Shown: positions 50,923 through 60,246 of the stretch, one piece after another
How positions within the stretch are numbered: position 1 is the stretch's first letter
How the letters are laid out: every line of letters begins with the position of its first letter
Assembly: GCF_003351025.1 (NCBI RefSeq)
Contig: NZ_QPCG01000001.1
Coordinates: 937,949-1,001,948 of the forward strand
Reading direction: 5' to 3'
From: Mucilaginibacter endophyticus
Lineage (GTDB): Bacteria; Bacteroidota; Bacteroidia; Sphingobacteriales; Sphingobacteriaceae
Length of the DNA: 64,000 nucleotides
Translations under genes and position numbers: made by a program
The notes under the pieces: model-generated
What the model was told of the DNA's origin: nothing
Databases searched by the model: none
Seen by the model: only the letters and a program-made list of their open reading frames with translations

Positions 50923-53097
50923 ATGAAAAAGCTGGCAGGTGTTTTAATGCTGTTGATTTCGGTTGTAGTTGCTAATGCTCAGTACGGCAAATATGTAAAC
51001 ACGTTCATTGGTACATCTGCAACTGGGCATACCTTTCCGGGGACTACGGTGCCATTTGGCATGGTACAGCTCAGTCCCGAAACCGGTAACTTCGGCTGGA
51101 ACTATTGCTCCGGTTATCGCTATGAAGATACAGTGATCACGGGCTTTGCACATACGCACCTGAGTGGTACGGGAGGGGTTGATTTAGGCGACGTACTGTT
51201 TTTCCCATTTCAGGGCAAAGAGCCACAAAAGTTTCAAAGCAGGTTTTCTCATCAGCAGGAAATAGCTTCTCCCGGTTACTACGAGGTAGTTTTAAGTGAT
51301 AACAATATCAAGGCACAGCTAACGGCTTCCGCACATACTGGTTTGCATAGGTATACTTTTAATAAAGCCGGTAAAGCCCACCTGCTTGTTGATATGCAAA
51401 GCGGACTGGTGGAGAGCGCCGAGCAACTGGCCGAGCATGTATCAGAAGGAGAAATTACTATCGAAAGCAAAACAACCATCAGCGGTTATGCTTTTTCGAG
51501 CCAGTGGGTTGATAAGCAGGTGTATTTTGCCGCTATTTTTAACCGTCCGTTTACCGGTCACCATTTTATCGATGGAGAAAACAAACGCCGTTTGGTGCTT
51601 GATTTCGACCTGAAACCCGGCGAAGCTGTAGAAGCTAAAGTTGGCATTTCGGGCGTAAGTATTGCCGGTGCTCGTAAAAACCTGCTGGCCGAAACGCAAA
51701 ATAAAACATTTGAGCAGGTTAGAACCGAGGCGAGTCAAGCCTGGGAACGAAATTTTGGCAAGCTCAAAGCTGAAGGCAGTGAAACAGAGAAGATCGCTTT
51801 TTACACGAGCCTGTACCATGCACTTATTCAGCCCAATAATATTGCCGATGTTGACGGCCAATATCGCGGAGCCGATAGCCTGGTGCACCGCTCTGCAGAT
51901 AAAGTGTTTTATTCCACCTTCTCGCTTTGGGATACTTACCGGGCAGCCCACCCACTTTACACCATTATTTGTCCGGACAAGGATGGGCAAATGGTTGAAA
52001 GCATGTTACAGCACAATGCAGTTGCCGGTATGCTGCCCATTTGGCCCTTGTGGGGCAAGGAAAGTTACGCTATGATTGGTAACCATGCAGTGCCTGTAAT
52101 TGTAGATGCCGCCCTGAAAGGTATTAAAGGTTTTGATAAGCAAAAGGCCTTTGAGGCTATCAAAAACACGCTCACACATAATAAAAATCCTAAGTACGAT
52201 TGGAGTCTGTACATGCGTTACGGCTACCTACCATCAGATACCGTACGGCGTGAGGCCGTTTCCCGCACTTTGGAAGCCGCTTATGATGATTGGTGTGCCG
52301 CTCAACTGGCCAAAGCATTAAATAAACAAAGCGACTATAATTATTTCATTAAACGGTCGCGGTTTTATAATAACCTGTTTGATAAAAGCACCCGCTTAAT
52401 GCGTGGCCGCGAGTCAAATGGCGAATGGGTACGGCCCTTTGCCAACCTGGACAGTGGTCAACTGGCCATAGGGGGCGACTATACCGAAGGCAACGCCTGG
52501 CAATACACCTGGCAAGTACAGCATGATATTCCGGGCTTGATCAAATTGATGGGTGGTAAAAAGGCATTTTCGGTCAAGCTGGATTCATTATTTTCAATGG
52601 ATTCGAAGGTGTTTGGCAAAGGATCAACGCTTGATGTTACCGGGTTGATAGGGCAATATGCTCACGGAAACGAACCTAACCATCATGTAGCTTATTTATA
52701 TACGCTTGCTGGTAATCCGGCCAAAACACAGGAACTGGTAAGGCAAATTGCCGATCAGTTTTACATAAACAAACCTGATGGCCTTTCGGGTAACGATGAT
52801 TGCGGGCAGATGTCGGCCTGGTATATTTTTACGGCGATGGGTTTTTACCCTGTAAATCCTGCCGATGGTCGTTACGTTTTTGGCGCGCCATTGCTTGATA
52901 AAGTAAGTATCACTTTGGCGGGTGGTAAAAGCTTTGTGATAGAAGCCAAAGGCTTATCTAATGAAAATAAATATGTGCAAAGCATCAGTTTAAACGGCAA
53001 GCCTTACATTAAAGAATACATCACCCACAAGGATATTATGAAAGGCGGAAAACTGGTATTTATGATGGGAAGCAAGGCGAAAGAGCCTGTGTATTAG
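50923..53097 (+). CDS. Secreted GH92 alpha-mannosidase
   Basis: A 724-residue protein with signal peptide (residues 1-19, ending ANAQ) and the GH92 start FIGTSATGHTFPGTTVPFGM. Further family segments are GYRYEDTVITGFAHTHLSG, the sequence around FSLWDTYRAAHPLY, and near the end GNDDCGQMSAWYIFTAMGF with the acidic residues of the calcium-dependent site. GH92 enzymes remove alpha-linked mannose, usually from N-glycan-like structures. It is the last gene of the locus; with GH20 and GH3 it fits degradation of a complex mannose- and hexosamine-containing glycan. Confidence 0.94.
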   Translation: MKKLAGVLMLLISVVVANAQYGKYVNTFIGTSATGHTFPGTTVPFGMVQLSPETGNFGWNYCSGYRYEDTVITGFAHTHLSGTGGVDLGDVLFFPFQGKEPQKFQSRFSHQQEIASPGYYEVVLSDNNIKAQLTASAHTGLHRYTFNKAGKAHLLVDMQSGLVESAEQLAEHVSEGEITIESKTTISGYAFSSQWVDKQVYFAAIFNRPFTGHHFIDGENKRRLVLDFDLKPGEAVEAKVGISGVSIAGARKNLLAETQNKTFEQVRTEASQAWERNFGKLKAEGSETEKIAFYTSLYHALIQPNNIADVDGQYRGADSLVHRSADKVFYSTFSLWDTYRAAHPLYTIICPDKDGQMVESMLQHNAVAGMLPIWPLWGKESYAMIGNHAVPVIVDAALKGIKGFDKQKAFEAIKNTLTHNKNPKYDWSLYMRYGYLPSDTVRREAVSRTLEAAYDDWCAAQLAKALNKQSDYNYFIKRSRFYNNLFDKSTRLMRGRESNGEWVRPFANLDSGQLAIGGDYTEGNAWQYTWQVQHDIPGLIKLMGGKKAFSVKLDSLFSMDSKVFGKGSTLDVTGLIGQYAHGNEPNHHVAYLYTLAGNPAKTQELVRQIADQFYINKPDGLSGNDDCGQMSAWYIFTAMGFYPVNPADGRYVFGAPLLDKVSITLAGGKSFVIEAKGLSNENKYVQSISLNGKPYIKEYITHKDIMKGGKLVFMMGSKAKEPVY

Positions 53098-53138
53098 AAA
53101 AAGCCAAAAGTGTTTTTAAAAGGGTGGATTGTGTGATT

Positions 53139-53241
53139 CCCCTCTTGAGAGGGGCGGAGGGGTGTGTTTCTGCTTTGATAAGTTAATCGTATAACACACC
53201 CCGCCATCACTTTTTCCTTTCGCGCCCCCTCTCAAGAGGGG
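53139..53241. repeat. 103-bp palindromic repeat, family D copy 2 (right of GH3-GH92)
   Basis: Starts CCCCTCTTGAGAGGGGCGG and ends CCCCCTCTCAAGAGGGG. In reverse complement it matches 48458-48562, including the GTGTGTTAT and GCAGAAACACACCCCT inner parts. It lies in opposite orientation to copy 1. Confidence 0.88.
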
Positions 53242-53258
53242 ATTTTGGAAACTCTCCC

Positions 53259-54227
53259 TTATTCCTTAGTCTGATAATTCAGCATCCAGTTAATGCCATA
53301 CTTATCGGTAAGTTCTGCGAAGTACGCTCCAAAGAACATATCGCTCAAAGGCATGCTTACCTTTCCACCTGCAGAAAGTTCATTGAACAGGCGTTCTGTT
53401 TCTTCGCGGCTTTCGGGCTCAACATTGATGTGCATGTTGTTACCGGTATGCATTTTAAAACCCATGCTTTCCGGCGCGTCGGTTGCCATGAGTACATGTC
53501 CGCCCATAATGGTAAGCTCAGCGTGTATAATCAATTTTTTATCGGCTTCGTTCATCTGAACTTCGGGTGGCAGCTCTATGTCACTAAAACGGGTGAGCTT
53601 TTTGCCGGTAAATTCGCCTTTAAAAACCTCTTTGTAAAAAATGAAAGCTTCTTCGGTATTGCCCGGGAAGTTTAGATAAGTGGTGACCCTTGCGGCGTTG
53701 CTTGTTTTGAGTTCTTTCCTGATCTTGAAAGCGGTGCTCAGGTAATGATCCAGGTTGCTTAAGCCGGCGTTGAAACCTTCCTGGAAGCCCATACCAACAA
53801 TAGTTTGCATATCCTCCACTTTATCAAAGTAGATATCTATGTTAACAGTAGTATGTTCACCTTCGCCGGTGAAATTTTTTTCCCAGTTCATAATGGGGAA
53901 GTTGGTGTTTGTTACGCCGTTTTCGTCGCAAAATGAAACCGCGTTGGCTATTTTTTCAGGAACTACAATAGTTTTGAATTCTTCCTTACACCATGTTGGA
54001 TGCTCCGTATGTTCCGGGCCAACCATCTGGTACAGCCAATAACCACCTTCCCTGAAATCCATAGTTTTGGTTTCTGCACGATAGGGTTTGGGTGCCCACC
54101 ATTGGTCAAGGATCTCGCTTTCTGTCCATGCCTGCCATACTAAGTTTAGCGGCGCGTCAAAAGTCCTTATCACATTCAGTTTTTTGTTTTGCAGATCTTT
54201 GGTAAACACGGCTTCGTTGTTTGTCAT
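53259..54227 (-). CDS. Fusion of SRPBCC/AHSA1 domain with VOC (PhnB/glyoxalase-like) domain
   Basis: A 322-residue cytoplasmic protein. Residues about 15-165 form an AHSA1-type START-like domain ([46 protein letters not shown]). Residues about 177-318 form a PhnB-like VOC domain ([55 protein letters not shown]). The two domains usually occur as separate neighbouring genes, so this is a gene fusion. Its start overlaps the stop of the ArsR gene by 4 bases, and ArsR-AHSA1 pairs are common. Substrate unknown. Confidence 0.87.
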   Translation of the reverse strand: MTNNEAVFTKDLQNKKLNVIRTFDAPLNLVWQAWTESEILDQWWAPKPYRAETKTMDFREGGYWLYQMVGPEHTEHPTWCKEEFKTIVVPEKIANAVSFCDENGVTNTNFPIMNWEKNFTGEGEHTTVNIDIYFDKVEDMQTIVGMGFQEGFNAGLSNLDHYLSTAFKIRKELKTSNAARVTTYLNFPGNTEEAFIFYKEVFKGEFTGKKLTRFSDIELPPEVQMNEADKKLIIHAELTIMGGHVLMATDAPESMGFKMHTGNNMHINVEPESREETERLFNELSAGGKVSMPLSDMFFGAYFAELTDKYGINWMLNYQTKE

Positions 54228-54544
54228 GACTGTTTGTTTTTTAGGTTTTGTAATACGTTATCTAATTGGCTAAAACGGGTTTCCCACAGGGCGCGGAACT
54301 GATCCATCCAAACATCCACCTCTTTCATTTTTTGAGCATTAAAATGATAATATATTTCGCGGCCGGTTTGTTTTTGATTAACCAGCTGGCATTCGCTCAA
54401 AATCTGGATATGTTTGGATACAGCTTGTCTGCTGCTCTGAAAATGTTCAGCAATGGCATTGGGCGTCATGGCCTGTAAGGCCAGCAAACTAATAATGGCC
54501 CGGCGGGTAGGATCGGCAATGGCCTGGAATACATCTCTTCTCAT
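54224..54544 (-). CDS. ArsR/SmtB-family winged-helix regulator
   Basis: The start is the ATG complementary to 54542-54544 ([18 protein letters not shown]), giving 106 residues; an upstream in-frame extension to 54601 is promoter sequence. The family helix-turn-helix is clear: [38 protein letters not shown], and the wing [13 protein letters not shown] segment (GREIYYHFN). No metal-binding cysteine pair is visible in the alpha-3 region, so it is probably not a classical metal sensor. It regulates itself and the overlapping SRPBCC-VOC gene by inference. Confidence 0.87.
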   Translation of the reverse strand: MRRDVFQAIADPTRRAIISLLALQAMTPNAIAEHFQSSRQAVSKHIQILSECQLVNQKQTGREIYYHFNAQKMKEVDVWMDQFRALWETRFSQLDNVLQNLKNKQS

Positions 54545-54558
54545 AAAAACTCTTTTTG

Positions 54559-54599
54559 CAACCGTTTGATTGCAAATATATACGCAATTAATCGGTTGC
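54559..54599. promoter_or_regulatory. Dyad in the arsR-like promoter, candidate autoregulatory operator
   Basis: TTTTTGCAACCG (54552-54563) and CGGTTGCAAAA (54592-54602) are inverted copies, and between them GATTGCAAATA and AATCGG add further partial symmetry. The dyad begins about 8-15 bases upstream of the ArsR start codon, where ArsR-family repressors normally bind. The protein and site have not been linked by any experiment I can see. Confidence 0.45.
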
Positions 54600-54626
54600 A
54601 AAAGTTTATTTGAAAAAAAATGTCTA

Positions 54627-54788
54627 AACCAGGATTTATTGGATTTTTAGGATGGGTAGGATTTCAAAATCCGAAAATTCAGCTAATTCTTCAAATGAAT
54701 TGAAGACTTCCAAAGTTTTTAAACTTCGTAAGTCTGGTGTTTATAATTTCAAGATCCGATAAATCTTTTAATCCGTTTAATCCTGGTT
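54627..54788. repeat. Degenerate long palindrome, family C-like
   Basis: AACCAGGATT at 54627-54636 and AATCCTGGTT at 54779-54788 are inverted, and much of the interior (GGATTTTTAGGAT, AATCTTTTAATCC) is loosely symmetric. The outer TGTCTAAACC resembles the TGTCTGAACC end of the element at 15922-16058. Confidence 0.6.
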
Positions 54789-54816
54789 CGGAATATGGTG
54801 TTCCCGTCAGCTGACG

Positions 54817-54882
54817 GGCCGGGCTTTCCGCTCATACTGCACAGGCATTACTCACAGGCCGGTATCCGCTGCAATCCCTAAC
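54817..54882. repeat. 66-bp dispersed repeat, copy 2 (first copy at 5399-5465)
   Basis: From GGCCGGGCTTTCCGCTCATAC to CCGCTGCAATCCCTAAC it matches 5399-5465 in the same orientation, with an altered middle (TGCACAGGCATTACTCACA against GCCTGCAGGCATTACGCTC). It lies in a region with no gene. Confidence 0.8.
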
Positions 54883-54955
54883 ACGAAATATAAAATGTAA
54901 TCTGTAAATCCAATAACCGGGCAAATCCCAAAAATCCCGGTTCAGACAATAACAA

Positions 54956-54982
54956 AAAAGCCGCCCTCAACAGGCGGCTTTT
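54956..54982 (-). terminator. Terminator of hppA
   Basis: AAAAGCCGCC and GGCGGCTTTT form a perfect 10-bp stem with a 7-base loop twenty bases beyond the hppA stop on the minus strand, followed by a T run in that direction. Confidence 0.88.
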
Positions 54983-55002
54983 CTCATTAGATATAAAAAC
55001 TA

Positions 55003-57267
55003 TTAAACACTTTTCTCTGCTTTAACAACCATATGAATGCTCATAGGTTGTTTATTCATCTCCTTTTGAACCCTGGCGGCGGTTGCAGTTTGATGGCTGT
55101 TAAGGTGAGGTGCGATAACCAATGAAACAATCGACATTAATTTAATCAAGATATTCATTGATGGGCCTGAAGTATCTTTAAACGGATCACCCACAGTATC
55201 ACCGGTTACTGATGCTTTATGCGGTTCAGATTTTTTGTAGAAGATCTCGCCATTGATATCGCAGCCTTTCTCAAATGATTTTTTAGCGTTATCCCAGGCG
55301 CCACCCGCATTACTTTGGAAAATACCCATCAATACGCCCGATACCGTAACGCCCGCAAGCAGGCCGCCCAATACTTCGGGGCCAAATGCAAAGCCGATAA
55401 TAACAGGAGTGATCAGGGCTATTAAACCCGGCGCCACCATTTCACGGATAGACGCTTTGGTTGATATGGCCACGCATTTCTCATACTCGGGTTTAGCTTT
55501 ATATTCCATAATGCCTGGTATTTCGCGGAACTGACGCCTAACTTCTTCTACCATAGCCATAGCCGCACGGCCTACCGCCGAAATACACAGGGCCGAAAAG
55601 ATAAAAGGGATCATCCCGCCAACAAATAAGCCAGCCAATACATCTGCTTTGTAAATATCAATATGCTCAATGCCTGCAACACCTACAAAGGCAGCGAATA
55701 GCGCCAGTGAAGTTAATGCTGCCGAAGCAATAGCGAAGCCCTTGCCTGTAGCAGCTGTAGTATTGCCCACAGCATCCAGGTTATCGGTGCGGTGACGAAC
55801 TTCTTCGGGCAGGCGGCTCATTTCAGCTATACCTCCGGCATTATCTGCAATTGGTCCAAATGCGTCAATAGCCAGTTGCATAGCTGTGGTTGCCATCATG
55901 CCTGCAGCGGCAATAGCAACGCCGTATAAACCGGCAAAATAATACGAGCCATAAATACCTGATGCCAAAACAAGAATAGGCAGCACGGTTGATTCCATGC
56001 CTACTGATAAGCCACCGATGATATTTGTAGCGTGCCCGGTTGAAGATTGCCTGATAATGCTTAGCACCGGGCGTTTCCCCATAGCCGTATAATACTCGGT
56101 AATGATAGACATCAAGGTACCTACCACAAGACCAACCACAATTGCACCAAAAACACCATTTTTAGTGAAAGCTACAACACCTAATTTTAACTGACCTGTT
56201 GAATCAATGTCTCTTAACATGCGGAAATCACCATCTGGCAATATCCACTGTACAACAAAATAAGTAGCTATGGCAGTTAGTACGATTGACGCCCAATTGC
56301 CTATATTTAGAGCATTTTGCACGCTGTCGGTTTCCTTCTTTATTTTTACAAGAGATGCGCCTACGATAGAAAATATTAATCCTAAACCAGCGATAACCAT
56401 TGGTAATAAAACTGGTCCTATGCCAGCGAAGTGGTCTTGTAAAGCTTTTCCATCATGCCCAACTAATTCGCGGCCCAATACCATGGTAGCAAGCATGGTA
56501 GCCACATAAGAGCCAAAAAGGTCGGCACCCATACCTGCAACGTCGCCCACGTTATCACCCACGTTATCGGCAATGGTAGCGGGATTACGAACATCATCCT
56601 CAGGGATGCCAGCTTCAACCTTACCTACAAGGTCGGCACCTACGTCGGCTGCTTTGGTATATATGCCGCCGCCAACACGTGCAAACAGCGCTATAGATTC
56701 TGCACCTAACGAAAAACCGGCTAAAACATCAAGTGCTTTTGCCATGGCCTCGCCGTTAACAGTACTACCTGTTACCTTAACTACATAAACCTGGTAAAAA
56801 ACAATAAATAGCGACCCTAAACCAATGATAGCCAAACCTGCAACGCCAAGGCCCATTACTGTTCCGCCGGTAAATGATACTTTTAACGCTTGCGCCAGGC
56901 TGGTACGGGCAGCCTGTGTGGTTCGTACGTTAGCCTTGGTAGCAATACGCATCCCCAGATAGCCGGCAAATGCCGATAAAAACGCGCCAATCACAAAAGA
57001 TATGGCTATAACCGGGCTTGATGTAGCAACTGTTGTACCCGACCATGCCAGTAAAATACCGGCAACGGCAACAAAGCCTCCAAGTATTTTCCACTCGGCA
57101 CGTAAAAAGGCCATAGCGCCATCGGCAATATAACCGGCAAGTGTAGCCATGTCGCCGTCGCCGGCATTTTGTTTGGTAACCCAGGCGGCTTTAATTGCCA
57201 TAACAAGGATCCCGATAAGTCCAAAAACAGGAATTAAATAAATTAAGTAATTGTTCAGAAAATCCAT
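55003..57267 (-). CDS. hppA: Membrane-bound ion-translocating pyrophosphatase
   Basis: A 754-residue protein with about 16 membrane helices and the pyrophosphatase signatures [41 protein letters not shown] and the C-terminal [28 protein letters not shown]. It couples pyrophosphate hydrolysis to H+ or Na+ pumping out of the cytoplasm. The K+-dependence segment reads [10 protein letters not shown]; alanine here (not lysine) is the mark of the potassium-dependent class. Whether H+, Na+ or both are pumped is not decided by what I can see. A terminator follows, and a leader hairpin lies upstream. Confidence 0.95.
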   Translation of the reverse strand: MDFLNNYLIYLIPVFGLIGILVMAIKAAWVTKQNAGDGDMATLAGYIADGAMAFLRAEWKILGGFVAVAGILLAWSGTTVATSSPVIAISFVIGAFLSAFAGYLGMRIATKANVRTTQAARTSLAQALKVSFTGGTVMGLGVAGLAIIGLGSLFIVFYQVYVVKVTGSTVNGEAMAKALDVLAGFSLGAESIALFARVGGGIYTKAADVGADLVGKVEAGIPEDDVRNPATIADNVGDNVGDVAGMGADLFGSYVATMLATMVLGRELVGHDGKALQDHFAGIGPVLLPMVIAGLGLIFSIVGASLVKIKKETDSVQNALNIGNWASIVLTAIATYFVVQWILPDGDFRMLRDIDSTGQLKLGVVAFTKNGVFGAIVVGLVVGTLMSIITEYYTAMGKRPVLSIIRQSSTGHATNIIGGLSVGMESTVLPILVLASGIYGSYYFAGLYGVAIAAAGMMATTAMQLAIDAFGPIADNAGGIAEMSRLPEEVRHRTDNLDAVGNTTAATGKGFAIASAALTSLALFAAFVGVAGIEHIDIYKADVLAGLFVGGMIPFIFSALCISAVGRAAMAMVEEVRRQFREIPGIMEYKAKPEYEKCVAISTKASIREMVAPGLIALITPVIIGFAFGPEVLGGLLAGVTVSGVLMGIFQSNAGGAWDNAKKSFEKGCDINGEIFYKKSEPHKASVTGDTVGDPFKDTSGPSMNILIKLMSIVSLVIAPHLNSHQTATAARVQKEMNKQPMSIHMVVKAEKSV

Positions 57268-57293
57268 ATCACAAATTTGGTTTAGTAAGTAGG

Positions 57294-57317
57294 CACTGTG
57301 TTGGTTTTTACACAGTG
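57294..57317 (-). promoter_or_regulatory. Hairpin in the hppA 5' region
   Basis: CACTGTGT (57294-57301) and ACACAGTG (57310-57317) form a perfect 8-bp stem with an 8-base loop, 27 bases upstream of the hppA start codon. It could be a leader structure or an operator; nothing else identifies it. Confidence 0.4.
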
Positions 57318-57397
57318 TGTAAATAATAATTGGTATTGCAAAATAGTAATTTTATTTATTTACAATAGTGATCCTTAATATTAAAGTTTTTGAATAG

Positions 57398-57418
57398 TTT
57401 AGAGATTTAAACTCTAAA
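57398..57418. promoter_or_regulatory. Dyad immediately upstream of the APC permease gene
   Basis: TTTAGAG and CTCTAAA (7 bp each) flank ATTTAAA, which is also nearly symmetric. It ends seven bases before the ATG at 57426, so it could bind a repressor or mask the start codon as a weak RNA hairpin. Confidence 0.4.
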
Positions 57419-57425
57419 ATTATAT

Positions 57426-58862
57426 ATGGCGAAAAACTCATCGCAACCCAAAATGAAACATGAGCTTAGCCTGCTGGATGGTACCATGCTGGTATCAGGC
57501 TCCATGATAGGCTCAGGTATTTTTATTGTTAGTGCAGATATTACCCGCAACGTGGGCTCGGCCGGCTGGCTCATAGCCATTTGGATAATCACCGGATTTA
57601 TGACCCTTACTGCCGCCCTCAGCTATGGCGAATTAAGCGGCATGTTCCCAAAAGCAGGTGGGCAGTACGTTTATTTAAAAGAGGCTTACAATAAGCTGAT
57701 CGCTTTTTTATATGGATGGAGTTTTTTCGCGGTGATCCAAACCGGTACCATCGCCGCGGTAGGGGTAGCCTTTAGTAAGTTTACCGCTTATTTGATCCCG
57801 GCTTTTAGCGAGGATAATATCCTTTTTCAGATAGGCTTCCTTAAGATCAGCGCCGCACAGCTGATGTCGATTTTTATTATCGTGGTACTTACCTACATCA
57901 ATACCAAAGGGGTAAAAAGCGGTAAAATTATTCAAACCACATTCACACTTACCAAGCTTTTGAGTTTGTTTGGTTTGATCATATTTGGTTTTGTAGCCTT
58001 GAAGCCCGAAATATGGCATGCCAACTGGAGCAATGCCTGGGACATCCACAACCTTAAAGCCGACAATACAACCGTCGGTCTTACCCTTGCAACCGCGATG
58101 GGCGCTATTGCAGCCTCTATGGTGGGTTCGATATTCAGCAGCGATGCCTGGAATAGCGTGACCTTTATAGCCGGCGAAATGAAAAATCCTAAAAGGGATG
58201 TAGCCTTAAGTCTTGGTTTGGGTACTTTGATCGTTACCATCATTTACGTATCGGCCAACGTTGCTTATACCGGCGTGCTATCGATGCATGATATCGCTAC
58301 TGCCGATAAAGACCGTGTTGCCGTAGCTGCATCGCATATCATATTCGGAAACCTTGGTACTTACATTATCGCGGTTATGATCATGATATCAACTTTTGGT
58401 TGTAATAATGGTTTGATATTGTCAGGCGCCAGGGTTTATTACACCATGGCAAAAGATGGATTGTTTTTTAAACAAACAGGCGAATTGAACAAAGCCGGCG
58501 TGCCCGAGTTTGGGTTATGGATTCAGGCTGTAGTGGCATCTATACTTTGCTTAAGCGGCCGGTATGGTGATCTGCTGGACATGATCTCTTTTGTGGTAGT
58601 GATTTTTTATGTGCTCACTATCTTGGGAATCTATATTTTGCGGGCTAAACAACCAAATGCCGAGCGGCCTTACAAAGCGTTAGGTTATCCAATTTTACCG
58701 GCTATATATATTGTTATGGGATTGATATTTTGTGTATTGCTCATCATTTATAAACCCCAGTTTACTTGGCCAGGGTTTATAATTGTATTGATTGGGGTAC
58801 CGATATATTTTATTTCGCAGCGGAACGTTAAGAAACAGGATGAGGCGCTTACTAATAATTAG
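57426..58862 (+). CDS. APC-superfamily amino acid permease (LAT-like)
   Basis: A 478-residue inner-membrane protein with about 12 membrane helices. The first helix has the substrate-binding motif GSMIGSGIFIV typical of APC transporters, followed by LSYGELSGMFPKAGGQYVYLKEAY and, near residue 240, SDAWNSVTFIAGEMKNPKRD. The pattern is close to the L-type amino acid transporter group. It may import or exchange amino acids. Its last 23 bases overlap the downstream carboxypeptidase gene, suggesting co-translation. Confidence 0.88.
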   Translation: MAKNSSQPKMKHELSLLDGTMLVSGSMIGSGIFIVSADITRNVGSAGWLIAIWIITGFMTLTAALSYGELSGMFPKAGGQYVYLKEAYNKLIAFLYGWSFFAVIQTGTIAAVGVAFSKFTAYLIPAFSEDNILFQIGFLKISAAQLMSIFIIVVLTYINTKGVKSGKIIQTTFTLTKLLSLFGLIIFGFVALKPEIWHANWSNAWDIHNLKADNTTVGLTLATAMGAIAASMVGSIFSSDAWNSVTFIAGEMKNPKRDVALSLGLGTLIVTIIYVSANVAYTGVLSMHDIATADKDRVAVAASHIIFGNLGTYIIAVMIMISTFGCNNGLILSGARVYYTMAKDGLFFKQTGELNKAGVPEFGLWIQAVVASILCLSGRYGDLLDMISFVVVIFYVLTILGIYILRAKQPNAERPYKALGYPILPAIYIVMGLIFCVLLIIYKPQFTWPGFIIVLIGVPIYFISQRNVKKQDEALTNN

Positions 58863-60246
58863 TTTTTTATTTATAGGAGGATCTGTTGCGGGGCAAACGC
58901 TTCAGCAAAAAATATCAAGTGCATTTGGCCGGTTGCAGGCCGATAGCCAATGCAGTTATGCTTCGGTTTCGTTAACTGTGCTTGATGCTAAAACCGGTGA
59001 ACAGGTGTTTGCCGGAAATCCGAATATGGGCCTGGCTACAGCTTCAACGCTAAAAACCATTACCAGTATTACGGCCTTTAATGTTTTAGGTCCGGATTTT
59101 CAGTATCAAACGCAATTGGGTTATACCGGCGATATTGGCGCTGATGGAACCCTGAACGGCGATATTATCATTAAAGGCGCCGGCGACCCAACCCTGGGCA
59201 GCTGGCGTTATGAGCAAACCAAAGAGGGGCACGTTTTAGCCCTGATGGCAGGTGCCCTGCAAAAAGCAGGTATAAAAAAAATTACCGGCAAAGTTATTGG
59301 TGATGACAGTATTTTCGGAACCCAGTCTATCCCCGAAGGATGGATCTGGCAAGACGTAGGCAATTACTACGGAGCAGGTACCTCCGGCCTTTGCTGGCGC
59401 GAAAACCAGTTTGATATTAAACTGCGCACGGGTGTTGTTGGTAACCCGGTTGGGGTATCCCGTACTGTTCCGCTAATGCCTTATCTCTCATTTAAAAGCG
59501 AACTGATCAATGGCTCATCGGGCTCGGGAGATAACGCTTACGCGTTTCTGCCGGTTGGAAGCAAAGTAATGTACCTGCGTGGCACGTATGCTATCGACCA
59601 GGAGAAGAAAAGTATTTCGGCAGCCCTGCCCGATGCCGCTTATGATGCTGCTTTGCGCCTTAATGATACGCTTCGGAGTTTAGGTATTATAATCGGTAAC
59701 GAACCAGAATCTGCAGCAACATTGAGCGCTAAAAACTTACCCTTGCCGGTAATTTCCAAAAATCTGACTACTATATCTTCGCCTGCTTTAAGCAAAATAG
59801 TTTACTGGCTTAACCAGAAAAGTATAAACCTGTATGCCGAGCAATTACTCAAAACCATTGCCTGGAAACAGGGGCGAAAACCTACAACTGCTAACGGCGT
59901 AGATGAGGTGCAAAAGTTTTGGGCCGCAAAGGGAATAGATACGCGGAGTTTAAATATTTATGATGGTAGCGGTCTTTCGCCAGGCGATAGGGTAACTACC
60001 CTTACGCTGGCGCGCATCCTGCAATCGGCTAAAAAAGAAAGTTGGTTTGCTGATTTTTATACCAGTTTGCCGGTTTATAATGATATGAAAATGAAAAGCG
60101 GAAGCATCAACAATGTGTTGTGCTATGCTGGTTATCAAACCAAAAACGGGCGAGAGCTTTGTTTTTCTATCATGGTCAATAATTTCAGCGGATCGAGCCG
60201 GGGGATCAAAGAAAAAATGTTTCGGGTACTGGATGAGTTGAAGTAG
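58840..60246 (+). CDS. dacB: D-alanyl-D-alanine carboxypeptidase/endopeptidase, PBP4 (DacB) family
   Basis: The start is ATG 58840 (MRRLLIISFLFIGGSVAGQ), within the end of the permease gene; upstream in-frame codons belong to that gene's sequence. The 468-residue periplasmic protein has a signal peptide, the S69-T-L-K72 active site in ATASTLK, the second motif region YDGSGLSPGD and KSG near residue 419 (instead of KTG). It trims D-Ala from, or cuts cross-links in, peptidoglycan. Length and order of motifs fit PBP4 of the S13 peptidase family. Confidence 0.9.
   Translation: MRRLLIISFLFIGGSVAGQTLQQKISSAFGRLQADSQCSYASVSLTVLDAKTGEQVFAGNPNMGLATASTLKTITSITAFNVLGPDFQYQTQLGYTGDIGADGTLNGDIIIKGAGDPTLGSWRYEQTKEGHVLALMAGALQKAGIKKITGKVIGDDSIFGTQSIPEGWIWQDVGNYYGAGTSGLCWRENQFDIKLRTGVVGNPVGVSRTVPLMPYLSFKSELINGSSGSGDNAYAFLPVGSKVMYLRGTYAIDQEKKSISAALPDAAYDAALRLNDTLRSLGIIIGNEPESAATLSAKNLPLPVISKNLTTISSPALSKIVYWLNQKSINLYAEQLLKTIAWKQGRKPTTANGVDEVQKFWAAKGIDTRSLNIYDGSGLSPGDRVTTLTLARILQSAKKESWFADFYTSLPVYNDMKMKSGSINNVLCYAGYQTKNGRELCFSIMVNNFSGSSRGIKEKMFRVLDELK

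Larger units (their letters stand above)
54545..55002. other. 458-bp intergenic region between arsR-like and hppA genes, repeat-filled
   Basis: No gene. It holds the short promoter of the ArsR gene (54545-54600, with GCAACCG and CGGTTGC symmetric around the AT-rich centre at 54559-54599), a degenerate palindrome (54627-54788), a perfect 16-bp palindrome CCCGTCAGCTGACGGG (54803-54818), the second copy of the 67-bp dispersed repeat, and the hppA terminator. Confidence 0.7.
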
